Of a stretch of 64,000 bases of DNA, positions 32,610-44,049 are shown in pieces. Position 1 is the first letter of the stretch. Every line of letters begins with the position of its first letter. The position numbers and the translations under genes were made by a program. The DNA comes from Shinisaurus crocodilurus (taxonomy: Eukaryota; Chordata; Lepidosauria; Squamata; Shinisauridae), in assembly GCA_021292165.1 (NCBI GenBank), contig CM037878.1:188541118-188605117 (forward strand). Direction: 5' to 3'. Below the pieces are notes generated by a model, which was given only the letters and a program-made list of their open reading frames with translations, was not told the origin of the DNA and did no database searches.

Positions 32610-33650
32610 ATGGACCAAGGGTCTGAAACAGTACAAGGCAGCTTCCTATGTTCCTGTTAAACTCAGCCCGTCTTAGCCAAACACACAGTATTGCAAAGCA
32701 AAGCAGTTAATATTTCCAATTCATTAATATGCAACCATGGCACACCTAGAAGTTATTTTACACCTGATAGAATGAAGCTCTTCAAGTTCTAAGAATAACG
32801 CGGTTCACAGGCAGTAGCAACATCTGCAACAAAATTTCAGGAATGATATTTCATTTTATCCTGTAGACCCTGTCCTCAGGTCACTAACTCTGGAGATAAA
32901 TCATCTCTCCCACACAGACCCTGAATGAGCAGGTGAAATTATATTATGGTTCTACAGGGAAACAATCTAATCATAGAGCTTCCATAAGATTAGCTATGGT
33001 CACACATTATCCCCGATGCTGGAAGATCATCCGTTGGCAAAATAATTCCCATTATTTCTCAGTATGCATTCATAAATCTTGGCTTAGATCAAGGAGTCAA
33101 ATTATTTGACATCTCATATATTCCAACAGACAGGGGTGGGGGAAGACCATATAATTCTAGAGTGTATCAAGGTTCTTAAATGACTCCAATAGACTGAAAT
33201 ACGTTGCATAATTTTTGTGAGGTACTTATCCTTGAAAACTCCTGCGAAATGGAAGGAAAGAAGAATAATCTTTGTTGCTGTGGGGGTCCCCACACATGGG
33301 TGGGGACCCTATGGCCCATGGGTCAGATCTGGCCAACTTCTTGATTTCATCTGGTCAGTAGCTGTACAGGGGTACATAGTGTACAACTGCTCCCGCCCCT
33401 ACAACTCATTTCCTCCTTTTTCTCCCTCCCTCCATATATTGGATTGGTAGTCATTTCTTTGTTTTGATAGAAGCAGTAGGGAGGGGCATGAAAGCATCCC
33501 TGTTACAGATTGGTGTAAGATTGTGCATGTGACATCCCTGGCCATTCTTCATTCCTCCCACTTTGCACCAGTGTGGTCAGAGCAGCCTACCTGGACATGC
33601 ACATATGTGCATGTGTTCGTGTCATGCACATGTGGTGTGTGTGTGTAGAT

Positions 33651-33816
33651 TTCATAGATCATAGAGTTGGAAGGAGCCTACAAGGCTATGGAGTCCAACC
33701 CCCTGCTCAATGCAGGAAACTAGAGGAGAGGTCTCCCATCCAAGTAATAACCAGGCTTGACCCTGCTTAGCTTTCCACACTCAGACAAGCTGAGCCAGCG
33801 TGAGCCACAGGCCTGT
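33651..33816 (-). mobile_element. 5S rRNA-derived SINE with CR1-like tail, copy 3
   Basis: The complement carries AGGCCTGTGGCTCACGCTGG, AAAGCTAAGCAGGGTCAAG and GGATGGGAGACC. The CR1-like end is at 33651-33725. Confidence 0.88.

Positions 33817-33818
<2 letters not shown>

Positions 33819-33848
<30 letters not shown>
33819..33848. repeat. Microsatellite (TG)n
   Basis: Fifteen TG units directly after the 5S SINE. Confidence 0.95.
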
Positions 33849-33850
<2 letters not shown>

Positions 33851-34040
33851 GCTGTGCCCTCTTGGAAGGGGGCAAAGAAAGAGGCAGGCTGGCCTGAAAT
33901 CCTGTGGGCTTGAGGTGGGGGAGTGCAGAAAAGTCCAGGGAAGGCTTGGCTTACATGTGGTCTCCAAGGGAGTGGTGCAACCACCCCCCTCATCCCCTGT
34001 GGTTTCAGCTGCTGCAGGAGAGGGATGCTCAGAAGCACAT

Positions 34041-34087
<47 letters not shown>
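34041..34087. repeat. Compound microsatellite (GA)n(CAGA)n
   Basis: Ten GA units followed by about seven ACAG units. Confidence 0.95.
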
Positions 34088-34088
<1 letters not shown>

Positions 34089-34159
34089 TATAGAGATTGG
34101 GTTGCTGTACCACCTATCCCACTGCTCAGCTGACTCCCTGCCTTAGCAGGCAGAGATGG

Positions 34160-35780
34160 TCTTGGACCTAGTGTTGGAGAGCCCCAAGCTTTTGGTACTG
34201 GGTTACTTCAGCATCCATGCTGAGGCCTCTTCATCATGAGGGGCTCAGGAATTCATAGCACCATGAAAACCTCAGGAAGATACCAGGATACATTGGGCCC
34301 TACTCACATGACCAATCATAGTTTGTGTTCCTGGCTGGCCTAGATGCCAGTGATGGGCGCATGTCAACAGCCTCTTCCTCATAGACAAATGGCTACTTGA
34401 TAAGGTTTAGACCAGCCTTCCCCCAACCCGGTGCCCTCCAGATGGTTTGGACTTCCAACTCCCATCATTGCCAGCCAGCATGACCTATGGTCAGGAATGC
34501 TGGGACTTGTAGTTCAAAACATCTGGAGGGTACCAGGCTGGAGAAGGCTGGTTTAGACTCACAGCAGCTTCAGGGATGGAGGATCATTTAGGCTGGTTTG
34601 CTCACAGAGGGCCTTGAGGGTTTCCTGATGGAGAATTTCCTGCTAATATGCTTCTCACCCCTGCTGAAGCCCTGTCTGAGCTGTGGGGAAAGGAAATGAC
34701 ACAGGTGGTTGACAGGATTACTCCTAAGCATGCTGTCCTGCTGACAAGAAATACTAGGGAGCTGGTATCCATGGGAGCTTCAGGTAAGGCAGCAGCAGGG
34801 ATGATAGCTAAAATGCCAGTGGAGAAAAACTCAGGAGACATCTGATTGAACTTGGACTATAACTAGGGATGTATGGGAGGGTTTTTGGGGGGGTTTTGCT
34901 CACAAAACATGCAAGCATGCCCCTTTTGAACCTCCCAGCTCAAACACATGTCCGCCAAAAATATTTGCAAATTGTTGAACACGTCCTCACATTCATGTCA
35001 TTCCCAATTCCCAGTTCGAGTTGCACAAGTTTCCTAATTTGTGCAGATTTGCTCAGTAGAGCAAAATCAGCCCTGCTGTAGCCTATGGAGGGAATTTGCG
35101 CGAATCTCCCATTGGATCACTGCTCGATTTGTGCAAGTTTCCCATTCGCGCAGAGCAAGAACCAATTGCAAATGTGAGGGGGAATTGGGCACGAGACAAG
35201 CAGCAAGATGATGTTTGGAGAATCCTGGCGATCTCAAATATGGCTCATTCGCCCATCCCGAGCTAGAACTCACTTTCAAACCCACCATTCTTGCCACCAT
35301 TGTCCAAGCTTTGGTAACATCCAGGTTAGATTGTGCTCTGTACATGAAACTGCCTTTGAAAAATCCTTGGAGACAACAATTGTTGTCTCCATTGTGAGAC
35401 ACCTCACAATGAGGTGGTCAGGTTATTAACTGGCACTCACCCATCTGTGAGCAATACGCCAAGTGCTTAAAGAAAAGAACTGGCTTCAAGACTTTTTTCT
35501 TCACTCAGTTCAAACTGCTGGCATTGACTCTTAAATCCTTGAATGGTCTGGCTATCCTTTCCCCATATCAACTTGCCCATATGCTACAGTTGCCAGGGGT
35601 GGCCTTGCTCCAGGTTCCCCATGCTATCAAAGTTAGGCAGATGACAAATGGAGACAGGAGTTTCTCAGTGGTGATGGTCAGGTTTTGGAACTCCCTCCAC
35701 AGAAAGTTTTGTGTGCCATCCTTTCTTCTATCTTTCTGGTTCCAAGTAAATACTAATAGTATTTATAAATACTATTTATA
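34160..35780 (+). mobile_element. L2/CR1-group LINE, decayed copy spanning endonuclease to C-terminus
   Basis: About 34170-34220 encodes VLGYFSIHAEASS, the remnant of the endonuclease motif LGDFNVHSGA. The stretch 34700-34740 gives VDRITPKHA (intact copy: LDRVAPKRP), 35295-35350 TIVQALVTSRLDCALYMKLP (intact: ALVSSRLDYCNALYVGLP), and 35640-35720 the NSLHRK-type end of the C-terminal domain. Large parts of the RT are missing. An hAT-like MITE sits inside at 34413-34550. Confidence 0.75.
34413..34550. mobile_element. hAT-like MITE nested in LINE, perfect 8-bp duplication
   Basis: CAGCCTTCCCCCAACCCGG ... AGGCTGGAGAAGGCTG, with GTTTAGAC on both sides (34405-34412 and 34551-34558). Confidence 0.95.
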
Positions 35781-35789
35781 ACATACATT

Positions 35790-36460
35790 CTATTCTGGTG
35801 AGCATTTGGGAAGAGAGGAGGGTGCATTTAATGGTGTGGTTCAAACGTCAAACTGTATTTATGTTTGAAATTTTAGTTTGATACATTGTATCTTTTATTC
35901 TTTTCATGTTATTGTGTTAGAGACTTTGAATACTCGGGTTACGAAGCTTTCTATTGGCTGAGAAATCCAGGCTTTGGCAGCGGTCATGTGGAGAATTGGA
36001 ATCACATGTTAAAACAAGCATCATTCAGCTGCCAGCCAAGCACCAAGGCTAACTATTACACTTCTTCTATAGGGGGCATACTCTAGTTTTAAAAGCCATG
36101 ATGACTTAATTTATTACCATCTAAATTAAACCAGCATATAGTGTTTGTTTGTTTTTAAGCTGAGTATTAAAAAAAAAATTAAGGATGAGTTAAACTTGAA
36201 ACATCCATGTAGTTGTCTTCGGCTAACCTATAGGTTGTTTAGGTTAACCTATGGACTTCTTTTTAACTACATCTTCTCTGGATTGGAATAGATGAATCCC
36301 TCCACCCCTCATATTCTTTTTGACCAAGATCTAAAGAACCATACAAAAAGCACACACAGTGTCTTTTGACTTGTGCTTGTTAAACAGTAACCAAGACATC
36401 TCTAACCATGTTCCGTGGCTAACCACTGATGAGACTTAAGGCCAAGGCACACATTAGTTT
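35790..36460. other. Intronic sequence, nothing recognised
   Basis: AT-rich and without repeats I can name. A weak direct/inverted TTAACCTATAGGTTG motif lies at 36220-36252. Confidence 0.5.
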
Positions 36461-36465
36461 AGGGT

Positions 36466-36562
36466 GCAATCCTATGCATATTTACTCAGAAAAAAAGTCC
36501 TACAACTCTCAGCATTCAATGCAGGGAACTGTAGGACATTTATAGAATTGCGCCCTTAAAGA
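36466..36562. repeat. Foldback MITE, family B, short
   Basis: GCAATCCTATGCATATTTAC and GGACATTTATAGAATTGCGC close a palindrome through AGTCCTACAACTCTCAGC. Confidence 0.7.
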
Positions 36563-37004
36563 TGTAGCAAGCAGTTATGTCTTTTTTCTTCTTTACTCTA
36601 AAGTAAGTTCAAGGTTCCCAATCTGGACTGGGACCTTAGCATGGGGCTAGGGGGGCTTTAACTCTTTCCCTCCTGTTGTAGTCCCAGTCCCAATATATTG
36701 CCAAAAGGGATCTTTAAAGTAACATGCACTTCGGGTCTAAAGGATGTTTCAAAAAGCAATTTGTGGGGGTAAACAGTGGGGGGGGGACTCAAAACACCCC
36801 TCCATGCGGCACATAAGAGATGCCATCCTTTGCTATACTAAAGATTAGTTGTAGTGCTTGGTTTATGTCACTAGGTGTCACTCTAGTACTGTTTGCACAG
36901 CTAACAGCACCATAGCACCCATAGCACCCAGGATCAAAATACAAAGAGAGGTCCCTTGAAAATAGCTAAGCTAGCCATTTATTAATTTTGTTTGGTACTG
37001 TTGC

Positions 37005-37085
37005 TGCGATCCTATGCACTCTTGCATGGGTTAATCCCCACTGAACACTTCTGAGTAAGCAAATATGCACAGAATTGTGCTGGTA
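37005..37085. repeat. Foldback MITE, family A
   Basis: GCGATCCTATGCACTCTTGC and AATATGCACAGAATTGTGC flank CCCCACTGAACACTTCTGAG. Confidence 0.65.
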
Positions 37086-37481
37086 GGGAGAAATCTCTCT
37101 GCCCCATGGGCTTGTTGTAATACAAATAAGCTACTATGTGGAGCAGCAAGAGCAAATCTACTTCCCTTTTTACTGCAAAAGGAATATTCCCAAGTGTAGT
37201 AGGTATAATTTTCAATAACCTGAGTTGTAGGAGTTTTGTACCATGGCATCAGGAGAGAAGATGAGGAAATGGGAGAAAGGAGATATGGGCTTATCATTTG
37301 TTCATTAAAAAAACACACAACTATCTCAGTAACAAGACTTGCATTTTAAACAGGGATTCAGATGTACAGAAGAGGTGTGTTAAAGCAGATAAGTCTCTTT
37401 CATTTTTCAAATAGTATTTGTTCGTGCTACGAAACACCTGTTGAACACAGCACTTTTAAATGAATGGAATCACACTAGATG

Positions 37482-37512
37482 TATTTATTTATTTATTTAT
37501 TTATTTATTTAT
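37482..37512. repeat. Microsatellite (TTTA)n, LINE/SINE-like tail
   Basis: About seven TTTA units are followed by TATCCCACTTTTATGG, resembling the tail-proximal text of Sauria SINEs and L2-like elements. Confidence 0.85.
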
Positions 37513-37561
37513 ATCCCACTTTTATGGTCAATTGGACCCTCAAGACAGCTTACAAAAATTA

Positions 37562-37935
37562 GGGATGTAAGGATGCTGTGAAATCTGCTCTGTCTGTGTT
37601 TCGCAGATTGTCAGACGCCTTTTGTGCTGTCGTCCGCTCATTGATAGAATCAGATCTTTTTCCATTTTCTGCACTTCTGCACATTTTCACGCTTTAGCCT
37701 ATGGGGGTGAAATGTGTATTTTTGGTTGTCATTTTTAAAAAAATTTTCATATTTTTCCACATTTAAAAAATACATTTTGAATTTGCATAAAATTCCAGAA
37801 AGTAAAAAAAAATGGTCTGCAAGTCTACAGAATTCCTGTGACTTTGGAAAAGCTGGTTCACTGAGGAATCCATGGGTCAGATTCCTAGAAATCCAAACTC
37901 ATTTGAATCCGTTACAGATGTCTTCGACACCCCTA
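37562..37935. repeat. Unclassified DNA element of the AGGGATGT family
   Basis: It starts AGGGATGTAAGGATGCTG and ends ACAGATGTCTTCGACACCCCT. A similar AGGGATGT start occurs at 29726 and 34864. The target duplication is not clear. Confidence 0.4.
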
Positions 37936-38049
37936 CTTACAATAGCAATCAAAGACAGCCCAGAATAATTAAAAATAACATCAAGATTTTGTTGTGATAT
38001 GTATCACATTACCAGCTGCAGCACATTGTTTACACATGGTAGGGACAGA

Positions 38050-38440
38050 ATGGCGAGGTAAACAGGTTTATTATGTCTTACTAGAAACTGTGGTTTCTGG
38101 ACTATGAGAACTGTATGAGCTAGTCACATGGTTTGTATGTTCTGATGACGTGCTAACTTGTTTTTCTGTCTGAAGCCATCTTAGAGAGAGGCAGGACTGC
38201 TTTCTCTCTTCTTCTTTGTTCTTCTTGCTGGGCTTTTGTTAATGCAACAATGTAACGCCTTTGCTGAGGTGGAGTGAAGCTCAACTTACTCCACTCGATG
38301 TAATGCTTGCTATGCATTTGCATTCTGCATATGGACTGTAACTAGGAAATGTATACTCTGTAGAACTTTACTTGCTAAGTGAATAAACAGGTAGAATTAG
38401 ACCTGTGGTGTTACAGAGTGTTTCCTGACTCCATGAATTA
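38050..38440 (+). repeat. Possible solo LTR or terminal repeat (uncertain)
   Basis: The stretch ends with a polyadenylation-like TGAATAAACAGG (38378-38391) followed by CCTGTGGTGTTACAGAGTG, an arrangement seen in LTRs. No coding sequence and no defined TG...CA ends are visible, so classification is only a guess. Confidence 0.25.
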
Positions 38441-39319
38441 ATCTGCAAATGGAGAAGCTGGAAGCAGGTCAGATTACAAAGCACGCTGTGAAAAGGGGGG
38501 AGGTCTGAAAGATCTGTGTGTGGAATGTCTGAGTTCGGCTAGCACACAGAGACAGGATCTAAAATCTCCCCACGCACACGCACTCTGCTGTTTACGCTGA
38601 CACGCACAAGCGTCATCAGATTTCTTTTTTAGCTTTACAACACTTAAAAACTCAGTCACTCTCGAGGCCCTTAATCATGGTCTTTTTTTGGGAGGAGTGG
38701 GTGTAGGGGGTTCTAACTGGAAGGCAGAAGTGAAAAGCCTCTGAGCAGAAGCAGAACACCACCCAAGGTCTGTTGGACCCCTGCCTTGAGCCTACGAGTG
38801 ACCCCTGCCTATGAATATCATGCATCCTAAATATTCCATAAATAACACATTTGTTTATAGAAATGAAATGTGTACAACAAGAAAAGAGGGGGGAAAGAGG
38901 AACATGTTAAGTAGGGCTGTACATTAGATTCACCTGCCGTCCAAGGCCTGCCCTGAACCAAATTAGGCCATTTCTAATGTTTTGTGAGGCAAAGCAGGCT
39001 TCCTCCCAGTCCCAAGCTGTCCAGAACTGAAGCTGGACCCTTCACAAGGCCTCGTGCACAATTTATTTATTGATTTGATTTGTACCCTGCTTTCTACCAA
39101 ACATGACACACAATTCAGCTTCAGAAAGGCACAAAGCATGTCTCCCAAAATAGTGTCTTGTGCTTTTGTTTCTCTAAACGCTGATGACAAACAGAAAAAA
39201 AAAGTAATCAACATTTTTTAAAAACTTCCTACAATAGTCAGTGGGAGGCTTCGTATTTCCAAATCTTGGCTCGGGTTCACTACCCGAGTTGAAGGAGAGA
39301 CAGCCTCCAAATCAGCTCA

Positions 39320-39835
39320 AGCTGAACTGGGCCATTTTCTGGAGCACCGGATCTTGTGGTCACTGCAAGCCTCCAAAATTAAATGTAATTCATCTGCATA
39401 AATGCATAAAAATAAGCCATATAGGATATTTTATAAGATTATAGAGATAGTTCCTCAGATAATATTCATGAGACAATATATGATTCATTTTAAAACATAA
39501 GTGGCAATTTTTAAATTTCAGATAGAATTTACCACATAATGCACATGAGATAAGATTCGGTTAATCATAAACTACAAGGAAAAAGTATGATATTATAAGT
39601 ATAATTGATCAGATAAATTCCATAAGATTGATTTTAAAACATAAGTAGCAAGCAGTGATACTTAACGCACACACACAGACAGACACTCATGACCACCTAA
39701 TAGAATCAAGTTGTAAAAAATCTTGTGGAAAAGCTCAGACAATTTAGATAGTTATTAATGAAGGTATGAAGCACATTTTGGAATAGAAATAGCTATTAAA
39801 TAAGGATATTAAAAGGGAGCTATATCGTAAGATTT
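39320..39835. other. AT-rich intronic sequence with a weak duplication
   Basis: TTTTAAAACATAAGTGGCAA (39489) and TTTTAAAACATAAGTAGCAA (39633) recur about 144 bp apart within similar surroundings (CATAAGAT, TAATTGATCAGATAAA). This suggests an old tandem duplication. No coding signal. Confidence 0.4.
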
Positions 39836-40230
39836 AAAGCAGGCATGGCAAAGCTTTTTTGGTCTGAGGGCTGAACTGGCCCAGGGCAAGAAGGTCAGGC
39901 CAGAGCCAATACTGGCATGCAGTGCCCCCTCCCCAACTTCAGATGAGGAAATCTCTGAGACACCTACCTATGTGGTGCTTTGTTAACTTTCCCAGCTGAG
40001 GGTGGAGAAAGCGGAGGGGGGGCATAGTAGTCTGCTTAGGAAGAAGAGGCAGAAGCAATGAATCAGGGAGCGCATGGGGAGAGGCAGGGCTAATGGACTT
40101 TTATGCTCATTGTGAGTGTGCGCTTGGAGCATGGCGAGCCTCGTTTTATTTGTTATGCCTTATATCAAGCCGTAGTTGAGCTTGTCGGCTTATATTAAGC
40201 CTTTGCAGAGCTTGTTGAATCTTATGGGTT

Positions 40231-40231
<1 letters not shown>

Positions 40232-40289
<58 letters not shown>

Positions 40290-40290
40290 T
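40232..40290. repeat. (ATT)n microsatellite forming the 3' tail of the LINE
   Basis: About 19 units directly abut the LINE 3' UTR, which on the minus strand ends GATTAATAAATGTAAATAAT. Confidence 0.95.
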
Positions 40291-40387
40291 ACATTTATTA
40301 ATCGCCCATCTGGCCGGCAACCGGCCACCCTGGGCTAAAAACAAGATAAAATACAATTAAAACATTATAAAAATTTTTAAAAAAATC

Positions 40388-40729
40388 TTAACCCACCCCA
40401 TATTCCCGCCTGAACAGCCAGGTTTTTAATGAATGGCGGAAGCTCAGCAGAGAGGGAGCATGGCGGAGGTCACTCGGGAGAGAGTTCCACAGTACGGGGG
40501 CCACCACAAAAAAGGCCCTCTTCCTCGTCCCCACCAGTCTAGCTGCTCTGGCTGAAGGGGCAAGGAGAAGGCCGTCTGTGGCAGATCTTGTTGAGCGGCC
40601 CAATTGGTGTTGCTGGAGTCGCTCCTTGAGATAGACTGGACCGGAGCCGTATAGGGTTTTAAAGGTCAAAGCCAACATCTTGAATTCGGCTCGGCAAGCA
40701 ACTGGTAGCCAGTGCAGCTCCTTGAGCAC
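40388..40729 (-). pseudogene. LINE C-terminal domain, out of frame with the RT
   Basis: It encodes LKELHWLPVACRAEFKMLAL, then GTRKRAFFVVAPVLWNSLP and FRHSLKTWLFR, the conserved end of L2/CR1-type second ORFs. It should follow the RT directly, but a shift near 40730-40790 separates them. The 15-bp unit CAGCTGTAGCTTCCG is duplicated next to that point (giving KLQLRKLQLR). Confidence 0.85.
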
Positions 40730-42540
40730 TGGCGTGATGTGGTCCCGCCGGTGGCTGCCTTTAACCAGGCGAGCCGCCGCAGCTGTAGCTTCCGCAGCTG
40801 TAGCTTCCGAACCATCTTCCAGGGTAACCCCACGTAGAGCGCATTACAGTAGTCTAGGCGAGAGGAGACCAAGGCATGAACCACTGATAGGAGCAGATGA
40901 TTAGGAAGGTAGGGGCGCAGCTGCCGTATCAGATGGAGTTGATACAGCGCTGCCCGGCTCACAGCTGACACCTGAGCCTCCATGGACAGCTGGGAGTCTA
41001 GAATGACCCCCAAGCTGCGGACCTGGTCCTTCAGGGGTAAATGTACCCCATTCAACACCAGGTCAACATCCCCTAACCTCCCCTTGTCCCCCACCAGAAG
41101 TACCTCGGTCTTGTCGGGGTTCAGTTTCAGCATGTTCCTTCCCATCCATCCAGCCACTGACTCCAGACACTTAGACAGGGTCTCAATGGCCAACCTCGGT
41201 GAGGACTTGAAACAGAGGTAGAGCTGTGTGTCATCCGCATACTGATGACATCGCACCCCAAACCTCCTGATGATAGCTCCCAGCGGCTTGAGGTAGATGT
41301 TGAATAACATCGGGGAGAGGATGGAACCCTGCGGCACTCCACAAGTGAGCGGCCGAGGGTCCGAAGCCTCCTCCCCGAGAACTACCCTCTGGTACCTTCC
41401 AGAGAGGAAGGACCGGAACCACTGCAATACAGTGCCTCCCAAGCCCAACCCTTCCAGGCGGTCCAGGAGGATACCGTGGTCAACGGTATCAAAAGCTGCT
41501 GAGAGATCGAGGAGGACTAGAAAGGAGCATTCGCTCCTATCCAAAGCCCTCCTCATATCATCCACCAAGGCGACCAAGGCCGTTTCCGTCCCATGTCCAG
41601 GCCTGAAGCCCGACTGGCATGGATCTAAATAATTGGCTTCATCCAAGTGTGCCTTCAACTGAGCACCCACCACCCGCTCGATCACCTTGCCCAGAAATGG
41701 TAAATTGGAGACTGGGCGTCGTGGGCGAAAGTTGTTTAAATCCTGGGGATCCAAGGAGGGCTTCTTTAGAAGCGGTCTTATTACTGCCTCCTTGAGGGCT
41801 GATGGCATCACTCCCTCCTCGAGGGAGGCATTCACCACCGCCTTGATCCCCTCACCCAGTCTCTCCTTACAGCTCATTATGAGCCAAGATGGGCAAGGAT
41901 CAAGCAAGCAGGTGGTCGGCCTCACAGATGAAAGCACCTTGTCCACTTCATCAGAAGGAAGAAGCCGGAACCAATCCCACAAAACTGGTCTGCCATTGGC
42001 CTCCTCCCGCCCACTCCCTGTATCCACGACGCACGATATCCCACTCCTAATCCGATCAATTTTATCTGCGAAGTGCTTCGCTAAAGCCTCACAGGAGGCT
42101 TTAGACTGTTCCATCAGGTCCAGAGCGAATGGACCGACCAGACTCTGGACCACTTGGAACAGCCTCCTGGGGCAGCACTCCGCAGACGCAATGGAGGCAG
42201 CATAGAAATTCTTTTTTGCTGCCTTCACCGCCACCCGGTAGGCTGAAGATGCAGCTCTAACCTGTGTTCGATCGTCTTCGGAGCGGGAATTACGCCATCG
42301 GCGCTCTAGCCTTCTCACCTCTTGTTTCAGAGCTCGCAGCAACGGAGTGAACCATGGCGCCGCGCGAGCTCTGTTTAGGCGAAGAGGGCGCTTCGGGGCA
42401 ACTCGGTCTAATGCCCTGGTGATTGCAGCATTCCAGTCGTCCACCAGGGTCTCGACCGAGCTACCGTTTGTGTGCTCCAATTCCCCAAGCGCATTCAGGA
42501 ATCCATAGTGGCGTGAGCGATCCTGCTGCAGCTGGCTCAC
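40730..42540 (-). pseudogene. LINE reverse transcriptase (long surviving frame)
   Basis: The frame holds the linker DRVAPKRPLRLNRARAAPWF, then RT motifs in order: NFRPRRPVSNLPFLGKVIER (motif 1-2 region), QSGFRPGHGTETAL, LLDLSAAFDTVDH (catalytic Asp), GVPQGSILSPMLFNIYL, YADDTQLYL (catalytic YADD), LNPDKTEVLL and LGVILDSQLSM. All key catalytic residues are present. Its 5' part is cut off from the endonuclease by the 42541-43284 sequence and its 3' part by a frameshift, so it cannot encode the full protein. Normally this enzyme nicks the target and copies the element RNA there (target-primed reverse transcription). Confidence 0.92.
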
Positions 42541-43284
42541 GAATTACTTTGAGCTAGTCAGCCTTGCAGCAGCTGGCTCACGAATCACTTCGGGCATGTC
42601 GAGTCTCTTCTCCCCCCTCCACTGCAAATTCGAACCCAACTGAGTCATGAACAGCAAGATCCTTTGTGTTTCTAATGCTTTTGTTTGTGTTTCTTAATTG
42701 ACTTAAGTCTTAATTGACCTGACTGAGGAAAACCCTCGCTACACTTATATGCTAAATTCCTTGCTAAATTCCTACTAACACCAGGGATGATTGTAATGCT
42801 GATTTGAACAGCAACAAAATCTCTGGCTGGCAATAGTCCTTACATTCCTACTTAGAAAAAGTATTTTGTTTTATAGACATGTTCTGGCTGGCAATAGTCC
42901 TTACATTCCTACTTAGAAAAAGTATTTTGTTTTATAGACATGTGCCAATTGATTTTAAGGTAACCTTTCTTCCAACTCTGACTGACTGAGAGGAAAGCCT
43001 GCTCAGTCAGACTCATATGCTAATGGTTCTTCCTTCAAGGCTCCAGCCAGACTGCTGGTGTTTTTTGCATATGCATAGCACGTTGCATCTCAATATGCAT
43101 AGCCAGACTGCTGTTTTTTGAATCTCAAAGGTAAAACCTGTTTAACAGCTCTGGCTCGCAGAGCTCGCAGATATCTCTGTTAATGGGGGACGAACTGCTG
43201 TTAACATCACAAGAATCGTTAATTATGCTGAGTGATAAGCGAGCAGAGCTTACTCAAAGAAGAAAAAAACTCGATTTTTTTAGC
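42541..43284. repeat. Insertion separating endonuclease and RT, with a 61-bp tandem duplication
   Basis: The sequence is unrelated to the LINE. GCAGCTGGCTCACGAAT occurs at 42529 and again at 42571 with a 45-bp offset at the left edge. A perfect 61-bp tandem duplication lies at 42822-42882 and 42883-42943. At the right edge the minus strand reads AGAGATGTGCTAAAAAAAT, similar to the AGGGATGTGC termini of other elements here. Its class is uncertain. Confidence 0.6.
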
Positions 43285-44049
43285 ACATCTCTAGGAATCC
43301 ATCCGGATCCATAAGACGCCTGGGGCGGACCATCCTAATAGGTCCCTCACCCCTGCAGAGGGGTTGTGGCATCGAGAAATCCAACCCCACCAGATAGTGA
43401 TCTGACCATGACAAGGAGGTGGTGGATATACCCCCGATTTCCAGATCATTTCCCCCCTCCCCAGAAACAAAAACCAAGTCCAGTGCATGACCGGCTACAG
43501 GGGTAGGTCCAGTTAATACAGGGTGCAGCTCCCAGGAAGCCATGGTCTCCATGAAGTCCCGAGGTGCCCCCGTGAGGGCAGCCCCTGAATGCACATTGAA
43601 GTCCCCCAGCACCAATAGCCTGGGGGACAACACACGCACATCAGAGACCACCTCCAGCACCTCGGCCAGGGAGTCTGTCGTGCAGCAGACAGACTGCGGG
43701 GTGGACGGTACACGAGCAGAATCCCCAGTCTGCCCTTTGGACCCAACCTCCAGTATATGCACTCAATAAACTTGGTCTCCCGGAGAGGGAGTCTGGTAAG
43801 CACCAAGGACTCCTGATAGATAACAGCCACTCCCCCTCCCCGTCCCCCAATCCTTGGCTGCTGGGCATACGAGAAACCAGCCGGACACAAGGCCGCCAGA
43901 GTTGGAGCAGCGGCCTCATCCAGCCAGGTTTCCGTAATACATGCCAGGTCCGCACCTTCATCCAGGATCAAGTCATGGATGAAAGATGTTTTTTGGGTAA
44001 CGGACCTGGCATTGCACAACAGCAAACGCAAGGCGGGGGAAGGAACCAC
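43285..44049 (-). pseudogene. LINE AP-type endonuclease domain, one frameshift
   Basis: Frame one (44049 to about 43700) gives LLLCNARSVTQK, CITETWLDE (catalytic Glu) and GGRGGGVAVIYQESL, up to LVYRPPR. Frame two continues with LLVLGDFNVHSGA, LTGPTPVAGHALDLVFVSG and SWSDHYLVGLDF (catalytic Asp-His). Together they cover the whole exonuclease/endonuclease/phosphatase fold that nicks DNA for retrotransposition. One shift near 43700 breaks it. Confidence 0.9.

Noticed and set aside
38050..38440. Endogenous retrovirus
   Set aside because: Only an LTR-like polyadenylation region is suggested. No gag, pol or env coding and no primer-binding site are visible, so it is kept as an uncertain repeat only.
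40232..40290. CRISPR-like or satellite array
   Set aside because: It is a simple ATT microsatellite forming the LINE tail.
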